This document shows positions 9,990-21,840 of a DNA stretch of 64,000 nt, piece by piece. Below the pieces are notes generated by a model. That model was not told the origin of the DNA, made no database searches, and saw nothing but the letters and a program-made list of their open reading frames with translations. Location of the stretch: NCBI GenBank assembly GCA_963693285.1, contig OY848917.1, positions 11,222,192 through 11,286,191 of the forward strand. Reading direction: 5' to 3'. Position numbers and translations under genes: made by a program. Positions within the stretch are counted from its first letter, which is position 1. Every line of letters starts with the position of its first letter. Source of the stretch: Xestospongia muta (Eukaryota > Porifera > Demospongiae > Haplosclerida > Petrosiidae).

Positions 9990-12180
9990 AAAAGACACTG
10001 TTACAATAGGACACAATAGACAGGTGAGTTATGTTATGACACAATAGATGGGACCCTTTACATTAGGACACAATAGACAGGTGAGTAATGTTATGACACA
10101 ATAGATGGGACCCTTTACATTAGGACACAGTAGACAGGTGAGTTACGTTATGACACAGTATATAGGATTGTTACATTAGGACACAGTAGACAGGTGAGTT
10201 ACATTATGACAAAGTACATAGGACCCTTTACATTAGGACACAGTAGACAGGTGAGTTACGTTATGACACAATAAATGGGACCCTTTACATTAGGACACAG
10301 TAGACAGGTGAGTTACGTTATGACACAGTAGATGGGACCCTTGACATTAGGACACAGTAGACAGGTGAGATACGTTATGACACAGTACATGGGACCCTTT
10401 ACATTAGGACACAGTAGACAGTTGAGTTACATTATGACAAAGTACATAGGACCCTTTACTTTAGGACACAGTAGACAGGTGAGTTACGTTATGACACAGT
10501 ACATGGGACCCTTTACATAAGGACACAGTAGACAGGTGAGTTACGTTATGACACAGTAGATGGGACCCTTTACATTAGGACACAGTAGACAGGTGAGTTA
10601 TGTTATGACACAGTAGATGGGACCCTTTACATTAGGACACAGTAGACAGGTGAGTTATGTTATGACACAGTAGATGGGACCCTTTACATTAGGACACAAT
10701 AGACAGGTGAGTAATGTTATGACACAATAGATGGGACCCTTTACATTAGGACACAGTAGACAGGTGAGTTACGTTATGACACAGTATATAGGATTGTTAC
10801 ATTAGGACACAGTAGACAGGTGAGTTACATTATGACAAAGTACATAGGACCCTTTACATTAGGACACAGTAGACAGGTGAGTTACGTTATGACACAATAA
10901 ATGGGACCCTTTACATTAGGACACAGTAGACAGGTGAGTTACGTTATGACACAGTAGATGGGACCCTTGACATTAGGACACAGTAGACAGGTGAGATACG
11001 TTATGACACAGTACATGGGACCCTTTACATTAGGACACAGTAGACAGTTGAGTTACATTATGACAAAGTACATAGGACCCTTTACTTTAGGACACAGTAG
11101 ACAGGTGAGTTACGTTATGACACAGTACATGGGACCCTTTACATAAGGACACAGTAGACAGGTGAGTTACGTTATGACACAGTAGATGGGACCCTTTACA
11201 TTAGGACACAGTAGACAGGTGAGTTATGTTATGACACAGTAGATGGGACCCTTTACATTAGGACACAGTAGACAGGTGAGTTATGTTATGACACAGTAGA
11301 TGGGACCCTTTACATTAGGACACAGTAGACAGGTGAGTTACGTTATGACACAGTACATGGGACCCTTTACATAAGGACACAGTAGACAGCTGAGTTACGT
11401 TATGACACAGTAGATGGGACCCTTTACATTAGGACACAGTAGACAGGTGAGTTATGTTATGACACAGTAGATGGGACCCTTTACATTAGGACACAGTAGA
11501 CAGGTGAGTTACGTTATGACACAGTACATGGGACCCTTTACATTAGGACACAGTAGACAGGTGAGTTACGTTATGACACAGTACATGGTACCCTTTACAT
11601 TAGGACACAGTAGACAAGTGAGTTACGTTATGACACAATAGATGGGACCCTTTACATTAGGACACAAAAGACAGGTGAGTTACCTTATGACACAGTACAT
11701 GGGACCTTTTACATTAGGACACAGTAAACAGGTGAGTTACGTTATGACACAGTACATGGGACCCATTACATTAGGACACAAAAGACAGGTGAGTTACCTT
11801 ATGACACAGTAGATGGGACCCATTACATTAGGACACAGTAGACAGGTGAGTTACGTTATGACACAGTACATGGGACCCTTTACATTAGGACACAGTAGAC
11901 AGGTGAGTTACGTTATGACACAGTACATGGGACCTTTTACATTAGGACACAGTAAACAGGTGAGTTATGTTATGACACAGTACATGGGACCCATTACATT
12001 AGGACACAGTAGACAGGTGAGTTACGTTATGACACAGTACATGGGACCCTTTACATTAGGACACAGTAGACAGGTGAGTTACGTTATGACACAGTACATG
12101 GGACCCTTTACATCAGGACACAGTAGACAGTTGAGTTACATTATGACATAGTAGATGGGAGGATTATATTATGACACAGT
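9990..12180. repeat. 57-bp minisatellite, about 37 copies (U1)
   Basis: Each 57-bp unit is two related 28/29-bp halves: gacacagtagacaggtgagt... and gacacagtagatgggaccct.... Contains CAG|GTGAGT in nearly every copy. A block of about 626 bp (11 units) is itself duplicated: 10332-10520 recurs unchanged at 10958-11146. Trailing sequence to about 12280 is degenerate half-units. Confidence 0.95.
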
Positions 12181-12439
12181 GCTTGGTTCAGTATGCATTA
12201 TGACACAAGAGAAAAGAGGATTATATTATCACACAGTAGTTGGGACAGTTTTCCATTATGACACATTAGAAAATAATTAGATTACGATAACTCTAGGCAT
12301 CAGAAATCTAATAATTTAAAACAATATATTAGCTAGGTACTATTGTACATTCTATACAGGGGATGCTATTAGGTTATAGACTATTGAACTCTTGCTCACT
12401 GTGTGAGCTCTAATGGCCAGGTTCTGTATAGTACATGCA

Positions 12440-13110
12440 CCAGGCCTATGCTATAGGCTTTTAATAGGAATGCTAAGTCATCAAATTATATGTGCACTTA
12501 AGGGCTCATTCCATATTCTAAGCACGTAAACTTTTCTTCTTTCATAGGCAGTAACTTACGCTTTTAATAGAAATGCTAAGTCATCAAATTATATGTGCAC
12601 TTAAAGGCTCATTCCATATTCTAAGCACGTAAACGTCTCTCCTTTCATAGGTAGTAACCTATGCTATAGGCTTTTAATAGGAATGCTAAGTCATCAAATT
12701 ATATGTGCACTTAAAGGCTCATTCCATATTCTAAGCATGTAAACTTCTCTCCTTTCCATAGGCACTAACCTATGCTATAGGCTTTTAATAGGAATGCTAA
12801 GTCATCAAATTATATGTGCACTTAAAGGCTCATTCCATATTCTAAGCATGTAAACTTCTCTCCTTTCCATAGGCAGTAACCTATGCTATAGGCCTTTAAT
12901 AGGAATGCTAAGTCATCAAATTATATGTCCACTTAAAGGCTCATTCCATATTCTAAGCATGTACACTTCTCTCCTTTTTTATAGGCAGTAACCTATGCTA
13001 TAGGCTTTTAATACGAATGCTAAGTCATCAAATTATATGTGCACTTAAAGGCTCATTCCATATTCTAAGCATGTAAACTTCTCTCCTTTTCATAGACAGT
13101 AACCTATGCT
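12440..13110. repeat. 118-bp minisatellite, about 6 copies (U1)
   Basis: Core aggaatgctaagtcatcaaa ... cattccatattctaagca ... ctctcctttcatag, with period about 118 (the second copy is shorter). Each copy ends with a pyrimidine tract and CATAG, which resembles a splice acceptor. Confidence 0.92.
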
Positions 13111-14140
13111 AAACATAGTTTAAAAGATGTTGGCGAGACTGAGACTCCAGGGAGATAGATGATCCAGGATATAGAGCAGCAACCATAGAAAAAAAAGAAA
13201 ATACATCATTTGTCCCAACTCACCACCATAAGAAACATCTTCAATATAATATATATATATGCCTCAAACACAATAAATCTATTATATACTAACATTTATT
13301 TGATGTAAAACTTACAAGTAGTCAGTGTTTTTTTTACACATATATAGATCTCCCAGATCACCAGCAATATGTTAACCTAATAATTATAAAGAAAAGAAGT
13401 GATTATTACTGCATATACAACATATTGAACTTACAAGGTAACAGTTATCAGAATGTGATCAGATCATCTTAGATGGTAACTATATAACTACACAATGAAA
13501 TATAGTGTTGGCTAACATTGGTTAAAATGTTATATACACAACTGACAACCAGTTTAGCATGACTAGAAATATAAAATCACAAAGCACAGTAATAGGCAAA
13601 TGATCATGTATTTTGAGGCAATTAATGTAAAATCAGAAAAGGCTAAGTATTCATGCATAATAACAATATATAAGCATATATAATTCTAGGAAACAACTAG
13701 AAACCAGTTCACTTAATACAATACAGCAAGTCTGAATAAAACCAGGATGGTGGGGGTTTATGCTACCAACAATACACAAGGGAATACTAGAACACATAAG
13801 GACATAGTGAACTGCACAGTTATATTAAAGCACAGGGTCACATTCAAACACAATAAGAGAATTATATACTAAAGACACAAAGTTACATTTCGATACGTTG
13901 AAACATGTGTTATGCTAGAGAAGGACAGATAGTTAGGTACATGGACATATTGTTAGCACACAGTGAATGGGACTGGATGCAGTGAGCGTACTAGACTTTA
14001 CAACAATAATAGGAAAGGAAGCAGAGTTACTTGTAGGGATACAACGAGAGTTACAATAAGGGACAGTGAACGGAACAGTCAGTATTAGGACACAGTAAAC
14101 AGGACAGATAAAGTCATATTATGACACTGTAGACAAGACC
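13111..14140. other. Unique spacer with degenerate 28-30 bp repeats at its 3' end (U1)
   Basis: From 13111 to about 13760 the sequence is nearly identical in U1, U2 and U3. No recognisable gene; a minus-strand donor-like GGTG|GTGAGT near 13220 is the only splice-like signal. From about 13790 faint versions of the 28-bp motif (gacatagtgaa..., cacaataagag...) grade into the array. Confidence 0.5.
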
Positions 14141-15640
14141 GTTGACAGTAGACAGGTTAGGTATGTTAAAAGACAGTAGACAGGGTAGTAAGAATGAAAG
14201 ACGGTAGACAGGAGAGTTACATTCAAAGACAGTAGACAGGACATGTACATTAAAAGACAGTAGACAGGACAATTACATTAAAAGATAGTAGACAGGAGAA
14301 TTACATTAAAAGACAGTAGACAAGACATGTACATTAAAAGACAGTAGACAGGACAATTACATTAAAAGACAGTAGACAGGACAATTACATTAAAAGACAG
14401 TAGACGGGACAATTACATTAAAAGACAGTAGACAGGACAATTACGTTAAAAGACAATAGACAGGGTAGTAAGAATGAAAGAGAGTAGACAGGAGAGTTAC
14501 ATTAAAAGACAATAGACAGAAAAGGTACATTAAAAGACAGTAGACAGGACACGTGCATTAAAAGACAGTAGACAGGACAGTGCATTAAAAGACAGTAGAC
14601 ACGACAGGTACATTAAAAGACAGTAGACAGGACAGGTACTTTAAAAGACAGTAGACAGGACGGGTACATTAAAAGACAGTAGACAGGACAATTACATTAA
14701 AAGACAGTGGACAGGACAAGTACATTAAAAGACAGTAGACAGGACGGGTACATTAAAAGACAGTAGACAGGACAATTACATTAAAAGACAGTGGACAGGA
14801 CAATTACATTAAAAGACAGTAGACAGGACAATTACATTAAAAGACAGTGGACAGGACAAGTACATTAAAAGACAGTAGACAGGACGGGTACATTAAAAGA
14901 CAGTAGACAGGACAATTACATTAAAAGACAGTGGACAGGACAATTACATTAAAAGACAGTAGACAGGACAATTACATTAAAAGACAGTAGACAGGACAAT
15001 TACATTAAAAAGACAGTGGACAGGACAGGTACATTAAAAGACAGTAGACAGGACAGGTACATTAAAAGACAGTAGACAGGACAATTACATTAAAAGACAG
15101 TGGACAGGACAATTACATTAAAAGACAGTAGACAGGACAATTACATTAAAAGACAGTAGACAGGACAATTACATTAAAAAGACAGTGGACAGGACAAGTA
15201 CATTAAAAGACAGTAGACAGGACAGGTACATTAAAAGACAGTAGACAGGACAGGTACTTTAAAAGACAGTAGACAGGACGGGTACATTAAAAGACAGTAG
15301 ACAGGACAATTACATTAAAAGACAGTGGACAGGACAATTACATTAAAAGACAGTAGACAAGACAGGTACATTAAAAGACAGTAGACAGGAAATTATATTA
15401 AAATTAAACAGTAGACAGGACATAAAATTAAAGACACTGGACAGGACAGTTAATTAGAAGACTCTAGACAGGAAAATCACATTAGGATACACTGGGCAGG
15501 AGTTACATTTAAACACAGTGGACAGGGAAGTTACATTATGACACAGCAAACTTGACAGTTACATTAAAAACACATTAGAGAGGACAATTACAATAGGACG
15601 CTGTAGACATAACAAAAATTAAGGAGACAGGGTTACTAAT
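14141..15640. repeat. 28-bp minisatellite, about 45 copies (U1)
   Basis: Core gacagtagacaggacaatta followed by cattaaaa. Occasional 29-mers. Blocks of several units are themselves repeated (for example around 14680-14990). The last 230 bp are degenerate copies. Shares its core with the 57-bp array. Confidence 0.95.
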
Positions 15641-15993
15641 ACAAAAGTAGACCCAAGGAGGATAAATAGGCTTGTACTAAATAAAGACACTTGACTGATT
15701 TTATTCAGACTTGCTACATTGTACTAAATATACTGGTTTCAAAAGTCTATAATGTTACAGGGAAAAGTGCCAGGCTTAGTTAGGATCCTAATGCACTAAA
15801 TAAAGGCTAAATGAAGAAGAAAGTAAAACTGACTAAAGCTCACTGAATACAAACGTTAAATGGGACAAACTAGCTATACTAACACACATGGAGTACTGTT
15901 ACTCTGACCGTATTTGTTACAACTGTCTTCCACTTTTTGTAGCCAGGAACAGCTTTGTCTCAGTATTTACTGCAGAGAACACTATCAGAACCA
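15641..15993. other. Spacer without recognisable gene (U1)
   Basis: AT-rich non-repetitive sequence conserved in U2 and U3; no open frame or RNA gene recognised. Confidence 0.5.
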
Positions 15994-16283
15994 CTCGACA
16001 ACATGACTCCAGATCATTCTTCTTGTCTTGTTAACAGCCCTGCAGAAGTAACGTCCTGACAGAGAGATGGCTAAAGTGAAGTAAGGGCGTCGACAACATG
16101 ACTCCAGATCTTCCTTCTTGTCTTGCTAACAGCCCTGCAGAAGTAATGTCCTGACAGAGAGATGGCTAAAATGAAGTAAGGGCGTCGACAACATGACTCT
16201 AGATCATTGTTCTTGTCTTGCTAACAGCCCTGCAGAAGTAACGTCGTGACAGAGAGATGGCTAAAATGAAGTAAGGGCGTCTA
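15994..16283. repeat. 95-bp tandem repeat, 3 copies (U1/U2 junction)
   Basis: Copies start at gtcgacaacatgact (16089, 16184 and one before). Each contains ttcttgtcttgctaacag, which looks like a splice acceptor with branch point. The last copy runs into the hairpin region of the next unit, so this array marks the unit junction. Confidence 0.9.
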
Positions 16284-16308
16284 AGATTATTATTTTCTAG
16301 TAAAAAAT

Positions 16309-16369
16309 TGGCGCTACTAGAACTGCTAGTCGAACTGAGCATGCTCAGTTGATCGTCGTGATCGCGCCA
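16309..16369. other. Hairpin with 18-bp palindrome (U2)
   Basis: Same as 55-115; palindrome at 16333-16350. The other copies are at 32924-32941 and 55855-55872. In U4 the outer stem base is mutated (cgatt for cgatc), while the 18-bp core is invariant in all four. Confidence 0.7.
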
Positions 16370-16395
16370 TGATAGTAACAACAATGTAACTTGCT

Positions 16396-16524
16396 ATGTC
16401 TTATCAAGTACACAATGAAGATTGTCTGTCTGAATGTAAGTTTATTAATCACGCATATATGAAGCCCTGTCTTTGTATTGCAGCATGTCATTATCTTGTT
16501 ACAATGGGTGGAGTTACTGCCTAG
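16396..16524 (+). CDS. Possible two-exon 26-aa mini-ORF (U2)
   Basis: Copy of the 142-270 structure with the same donor, acceptor and stop; the single substitution in exon 1 is synonymous (CTT to CTG). Unknown function. Confidence 0.22.
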   Translation: MSYQVHNEDCLSECKFINHAYMKPCLCIAACHYLVTMGGVTA

Positions 16525-17204
16525 CATTTGGACCAATTGAGGAACTATGCCGGCAAACCATATCGTTTATTAAGTATCCTTCCCAATAAACAATATAAAC
16601 ATTTATGCATAACATTAGTTGAAACAGTAAATATATAAAATCACATCAATACAACAAAATACTGATTAATTTTAACATAAATAAAATCAAAAGTTATAAA
16701 TCAGTACCATTGATGTAGACATTTATATTTTACAGTTATCTTTGTAGAATGTGCAGTAGTCAATGACCAAGATCACCACATATTAAGTCTATGAAGTTGA
16801 CTTTCTTTAACCTATATATATATCATCTAAAAGTATAATGAGAGGATGTCCACTTAATAATAATTGTTGATCAGTAATTCCAATAAAGTCACAGGATCAA
16901 GGACAAAAATGTCAGACATCACATACCTCCATTATAAGCTGATACTGGTACTATAGATAATATACTGTGCTTTAATCTGTACAAATAGTTAGTCATGTAA
17001 ATGGTGTTAATAAAAAAATAATTAAGTTATATTTTAACAGCTATTCTCATTTACATTTCATGTAATAAATGAAGGGAATATGACAAAAATCTCTCTTTTA
17101 GCAGCCATTTTATTGTGGGCGTGTCAACAGAAGCATTAGCCCCACCTTGCTACTAATGCTACACCAGGTGGCTAGGATGTGACTTGCTGCACCAAACATG
17201 AACC

Positions 17205-17249
17205 ATGGCTGCATGTAGAGCACTTAGCTGGCTCAGAGTTAACCATTTA
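17205..17249 (+). pseudogene. ATP synthase OSCP exon 1 (U2)
   Basis: Identical 15-codon exon and GTAAGT donor. In this unit exons 2 and 3 follow at 19154 and 19384, separated by a MITE and the outer TIR that lie within intron 1. Confidence 0.55.
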
Positions 17250-17724
17250 GTAAGTATATAAGTCAAAGAAGTATTGAGATAGCTATGTAACATTCTGTAA
17301 TTACTTACATAAGGCTGTAGACATTATCTTGATATAAGGCTGGATACATTACTTGTATCATATCCAACATAAAATCGGTCTAGGTTGAGCTATGTACAGT
17401 ATTATACTCAGACCTACAATGTTCCTGTTGTTTGTAGGGCTGAATATGAGACTGTGAAGTCTGACTTCTGGTCTGGTTATTAGTAGTGTTCTAGTTTGCT
17501 CAAATGGGACCAGTTTTATTCTTGGCCCTTAGTTTCAGTTATTTAAACAGGCTTTTGTTCACCGATGTTGGTAATTATTTCATAATAGCTGTTAATGAGG
17601 TTCACAGTGCTTTACTGCCATGCCCCACAAGACCCTGAAGATAAAATTGTAAGTAGATTAGATATAAAAGAAAACCAAGACAACCCTGGATAGGTTGTGT
17701 TGTGGGCCAGCGTCTGCAATGTAC

Positions 17725-18090
17725 GGAAGCCTTAGACGGACATTTCAATTTCTATTTCCTATATCTTCCATGCACATTTGCGTATTAAAAAATTCCAATT
17801 AAGGAGGACCCAGTTGATGAGTTTAATTTCTTATTCCTATTTCCATTTTTGGCATGTGCACCTTTTTAGGCTTTTCTTGTTACTTAATAAAATGTGGAGC
17901 GCGAGTACCACAAGCCGTCTCTTAGAATCAAGCGTCAGCAAGATGTTTCCAGTTTGATTTGGTTCCTGATTTTGGTTGTATATTGGAATTGAAACTCATC
18001 AACTGCATCTTTAATTGGAAGATAAGGTGCGTTTAATTAGAATTTAAGGTGCGCGGAAATAGGAATAGGAATGTCCGTCTGAGGCTACTG
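17725..18090. mobile_element. Foldback MITE, about 365 bp (U2)
   Basis: Roughly 110-bp imperfect inverted arms: ggaagccttagacggacatt at the left pairs with aatgtccgtctgaggct at the right, and a second matched block (gttgatgagttt / aaactcatcaac) lies nearer the centre. No coding capacity. Also at 41133-41496 (U3) and 57244-57605 (U4); half remains in U1. Confidence 0.7.
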
Positions 18091-18430
18091 TAGCAATGCA
18101 TCTAAATTGACCTCTGAGATGGTTACCAGCATACTCATAAGAGTATCCGAAAGGCGAACTAGGATATTGCTGGTAGTCTCCCTTTAAACGTGATGAGGTC
18201 CGGAGCATTGTGGTCCCGGTTTAGTAATAACAATGATTTCCCCGAAGCTCAAACCCAGTACAGCTGGTTTGAAGTTAGGGCAAAGTTCCAGCCAGGATTA
18301 CCTCGTCTTCGGATGATAGTTACCAAGCCATGGTGGCGGTCCTAGTTAGCAATAGCAGGGAATCCTGGAGCCTAAGTGGAAGCCTCAGTGGATGTGAGTC
18401 ACGAAAGATCGTTTGGGCAACACAACTTTT

Positions 18431-19153
18431 TTAATTTTTTTTTTTATTCAATAAAAACACATAACACTACAATTGTAATAAATCCATCATATATACATTA
18501 CCTATAAAATACATGGTACAAAATGAGTGGAATATTTATTATTGTATTTATAATACGAACCATTTCATTTACATCATGAAAACAATGAATGTATTCAATA
18601 GATTTTTGCTGTGATTAGAGAGAATCAGTATGAAAGTGTATATCAATCACTTTAGAATTTACAGTACATTTTAAGTTATGTGTGACTTGTTTTTTATTCA
18701 TTTGGACTAGTTCAATGAGATGTCTAAGTACAACATTACTAAAAGGAGCAGCTCCACAACAGTGTTAAGGTAATTGTCTAAAATGTCTGTGATCATTGGT
18801 ATAATGTTTTCATGAGCAATCATCTCAATGAAGAGTATTTAATTTGGTTCTGCTAATAAGTAATTACATGCAGTATGTGGTCTTGCTTTTAAGCAAGCAA
18901 CTTTATCTGGTTTATGTAAATTGCCAAAATTATTGTAATTAGATTCTACCCTAAAATTGAATAAACCTTATATTAATAGTGTTACCAGACATACACAGGT
19001 ATGCATATAAGACAACTTTTTGCAAAACACCAAATCATTATTAGTAATTAAATGGCATATGGTCATATGATTTTGATTTTCCAACAAACAAATGACATCC
19101 ATTGTGATTTAGTGACTAGTATGTATAATATTTATCTAATATTTATATTATAG
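18431..19153. other. OSCP intron 1, second part (U2)
   Basis: AT-rich. From 18917 it matches 24341-24574 in direct orientation. No gene. Equivalents are 41839-42562 and 57949-58677. Confidence 0.45.
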
Positions 19154-19457
19154 GCTCCAATTCAAGTGTATGGATGAGAACGTAGATATGTTCATGCCTT
19201 GTTTTCAGCTGCCTGTATGGAAGCATCATTAGAGAAAGTGGAAGAGGAACTAAAAGACACTGAGGTAATTGATACTTATTAATATAACTCCTATTGTAAC
19301 TGCTAATGTATAATTTATAATGAATTTATAATGAAGTACATGTAGATTGTACTTCACTATAAATAATAGCTTTCTTTTTATAGAAATTGATGCAAGATTT
19401 ACCAGCTCTCTCTCTGATTTTATTAATAACCCTACAGTCATGTGTTGTAAGCTAAAG
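19154..19457 (+). pseudogene. ATP synthase OSCP exons 2-3 (U2)
   Basis: Exon 2 (19154-19264, acceptor TTATAG, donor GTAATT) reads APIQVYG, stop, ERRYVHALFSAA, CMEASLEKVEEELKD. This matches the conserved OSCP N-terminal pattern VQVYGxEGRYAxALYSAAxxxxxLxxVExEL. Exon 3 (19384-19457) reads IDARFTSSLSDFINNPT, the expected next helix, but is one base out of phase. An in-frame TGA replaces the residue after YG. Both defects occur in U2, U3 and U4, so they predate the duplication. Later exons encoding the rest of the roughly 200-residue protein are absent. The OSCP family assignment is from recognised motifs. Confidence 0.65.
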
Positions 19458-19809
19458 GTAATATTATACATAGTTTTACATATTTATTTAGTTTTCTCAA
19501 TAAAAACATAAAAATAGTTATACTAGTCAGTCTAAAATTATATATTTAGATGATGTTAAGGAAACAAACACTATGATGTGTCTACAATTGATAATAGTAT
19601 ATATTGAAATTGAATAAATGTTATAAATGCATCAAGTGTTCGTACTAATTTTCACAATACTTGAGTAAACAATAGTATCAAGATTATAGAGGCCCCCAAA
19701 TTATTTATAACAATTATATTAATTTTTTTTAATTTTTTAAAGAGTCAAAAGATTTCTTTCTATCTTTAAACATTCTAATAATAAATACTTAATTGATACT
19801 ATCACTTAC

Positions 19810-20192
19810 TACATTCTATAGTAACATCACCAGAATGAGAACAGTTAGTCACTAAAGTTGGTTGTTGACAGGAATTTCTAGTACTGTAACATGTGTCAAA
19901 GTAAGTGTTGCACATGTACTTACTCCAAATTGGTTGATTGGAACTACCAGATCTGCTATAGTGATACAATAATCCGTAATCATTATTATCATACTTGATA
20001 GTATTATACATTATTGTCTGAATAATTATTGCTACTTAAACTTGCAGACTATAAGGCCATTGTAATTATATTATTATATCCCAGTTGTTTAGAGGTAGTT
20101 TGAGCATCAGTAGAACTAAATCCATTATCACATATCATTCTCCACTGTCCATTACAGTAGAGATCAACATGTCCTTCATTTGGAAAACTACC
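19810..20192 (-). pseudogene. SRCR-domain receptor fragment, two exons (U2)
   Basis: On the minus strand an exon starting at 20192 after an acceptor ATGTCTTCAG reads FPNEGHVDLYCNGQW, then ICDNGFSSTDAQTTSKQLGY, the N-terminal half of a scavenger receptor cysteine-rich domain. A second exon (20017-19810) reads SGSSNQPIWS, CQQPTLVTNCSHSGDVTIEC, the C-terminal half, followed by a GTAAGT donor. The cysteine normally before RQLGY/KQLGY is Ser. Only one domain remains; sponge SRCR receptors usually carry many. It lies between the split TIR arms, opposite in direction to the transposon genes. Confidence 0.65.
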
Positions 20193-20274
20193 CTGAAGAC
20201 ATATCATAGAGTAACAGACCATGCAATATATATAATCATACAGACCGATTTTCGGATGTTTATATCTACTACAT

Positions 20275-20592
20275 GGTGAACGCTATAAAGCTGATTCTGC
20301 AGATACTGGTAGGTGCTTACCTGTACTACTTGTGTGCAAAATATTAGCTGCAAAAATACAGTATATGAGTGCTGCAGCTCGAAGATCAACATCGTACGAA
20401 TACCCTGGTTTTCGTACAATTGAACCAGTTTTCGGACATCTATCTGGGAAATAGCTGGGAAATGGAGACAAGCAATGAAACGTGAGATTCTAGCTCATCA
20501 ATGATTCCTCTTTCAAACCTCCAAGCCGGAGCTTTGCTCTTCTTGTATGACCGCGTGTGAGAGTGCAGTGGGTTACGTGACCAGTATTCGGA
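20275..20592. repeat. Inner TIR, left arm, long form (U2)
   Basis: Pairs with the right inner arm of U1/U3 apart from an extra 27 bp (gcagatactggtaggtgctt and following) near 20300. Also at 43684-44004 (U3) and 59798-60115 (U4). Confidence 0.8.
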
Positions 20593-20759
20593 TGCACGTG
20601 GAAGATAGAAACTCATCCGTATATAGTCTGTAGCCTGTTGAGTGGTTGATTGGCTTTTCTTTACTTACAGATCCAGATGTATTCTCACCCACCCATTTCA
20701 AGAAGAGTCGTGAAAGCCGCGCATAGATCTACTTCGAGTAAGGAAACCTCATCCTGCTC

Positions 20760-21790
20760 TTTGCCACGGCGTGGTACTACATACGGAGATGGAACAGCGA
20801 GAGTATGGAAAAAGCAGTTAAGGAAGTCAAGTTGGGAATGCCAATCAGACAAGCTTGTGAAATCTTCTCAGTCCCAAAATCTTCACTCCATGATAGAGTG
20901 AATGACAAGGTTGATTATAAGGCAAGGTCAAGTCAAACCCCTTATTTATACTATCAACATGGGCGCTCAAAATCAAGTTATCATTTTCACCCTCCCACCT
21001 CATACAGTGCATGTGATGCAGCTGCTGGACAGAGGATGCTTTGCACCATTGAAAGTATCATGGAGACAGATTTGTCACCAATTTATTGCTAAAAACCCTG
21101 GGAAGACAGTATCTCAGTACGATTTTTGTCGACTTTTCTCTCAGGCTTGGTCGAAAGCTTATTCAATAGAAAACATCATATCAAGCTTTAGAGTCACTGG
21201 AGTGCACCCACTTGATCGGTCACTTACTAAAGCACATGTGTTGGAGCCAAATGAGAATGAAGATTTCCCTCTATTCAAACCCAAATCTTTTACTCAAAAA
21301 ACAGGCCTAGGTTATATTTCGTTATATAGACTTGCTCTTGGACGTTTAAAGTCCAATTGTCAAACTGTATATAGTACTCCACATCGGTCAATGTATGATG
21401 ATGAACTCCTCAGCAATAAAACGTTTCTTAGTTCAGATAGGTCTATGGTCTTGGAAAGGTCGTTGTCTGATCCAGACTTGCACGAGAGATCTTTTCAAGA
21501 AGGTTCAATAGCAACTCAATCTGCATCAGTTGTTAGCAATGTTTTAGTTCCTGCATTTTTACCCCAAGTAAAGCTACTAAAAAATCTGCATTTTTACCCC
21601 TAGTAAAGCTACTAAAAAATCTGCAGGAAAAGTTCTTACCAACTGTCATCATCTTCAATTTCTGTGGGAACGACAGAGACAGAAAGAAATGGAAGTTTAC
21701 AAAAGGATGAGCGGAAAAGAGTTAGAGAGGATAAAGCAAAAGCCAAAAGAGAACAGTCCCAAACAAAGAGAAGTGGAAGGAATAAGAAGA
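20760..21790 (+). pseudogene. Pogo-like transposase, core-deleted (U2)
   Basis: Same layout as U1: psq-type HTH (20805-20915), then from 20902 the DDE C-terminal end in one frame to 21603 (FTLPPHTVHVMQLLDRGCF, FSQAWSK, FRVTGVHPLDRS). The frame is continuous through the site that is deleted in U1 and U4. A 38-bp tandem duplication at about 21570-21625 introduces a stop before the basic tail. The core holding the first two catalytic Asp residues is missing, as in all units. Confidence 0.85.
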
Positions 21791-21840
21791 AAGATGTGTC
21801 AAGTAAAAATTACTGTACCTTTATTGTTTAGTTGTAATAG

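Larger units (their letters stand above)
1..16254. repeat. Macro-repeat unit U1 (about 16.25 kb)
   Basis: First of four direct head-to-tail copies. Position 1 corresponds to 16255, 32847 and 55777, where the same sequence starting agatggctaaaatgaag restarts. Relative to U2-U4 it lacks about 2.4 kb: the sequence jumps from the left half of a foldback MITE (about 1650) straight into the inner TIR of the Pogo-like element. It therefore has no left outer TIR, no OSCP exons 2-3 and no SRCR relic. It has the longest 57-bp, 118-bp and 28-bp minisatellites. Boundaries are set by convention at the end of the 95-bp array; the true duplication breakpoint could be anywhere in the unit. Confidence 0.93.

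Noticed and set aside
10332..12151. Open frames repeating MGPFTLGHSRQVSYVMTQY in the 57-bp arrays (also 28255-29165 and 52214-52441)
   Set aside because: 57 is divisible by three, so any stop-free unit gives a long frame; single-base variants (tac versus tag) open and close it freely. There is no start or splice context and no family. Treated as minisatellite.
9990..12180. CRISPR-like array of short repeats
   Set aside because: There are no unique spacers: the whole unit repeats contiguously. Eukaryotic context, no cas genes.
15994..16283. 95-bp repeats as a coding tandem peptide on the minus strand (RPYFILAISLSGRYFCRAV)
   Set aside because: 95 is not divisible by three, so the frame cannot persist across copies; the open stretches only span one or two units.
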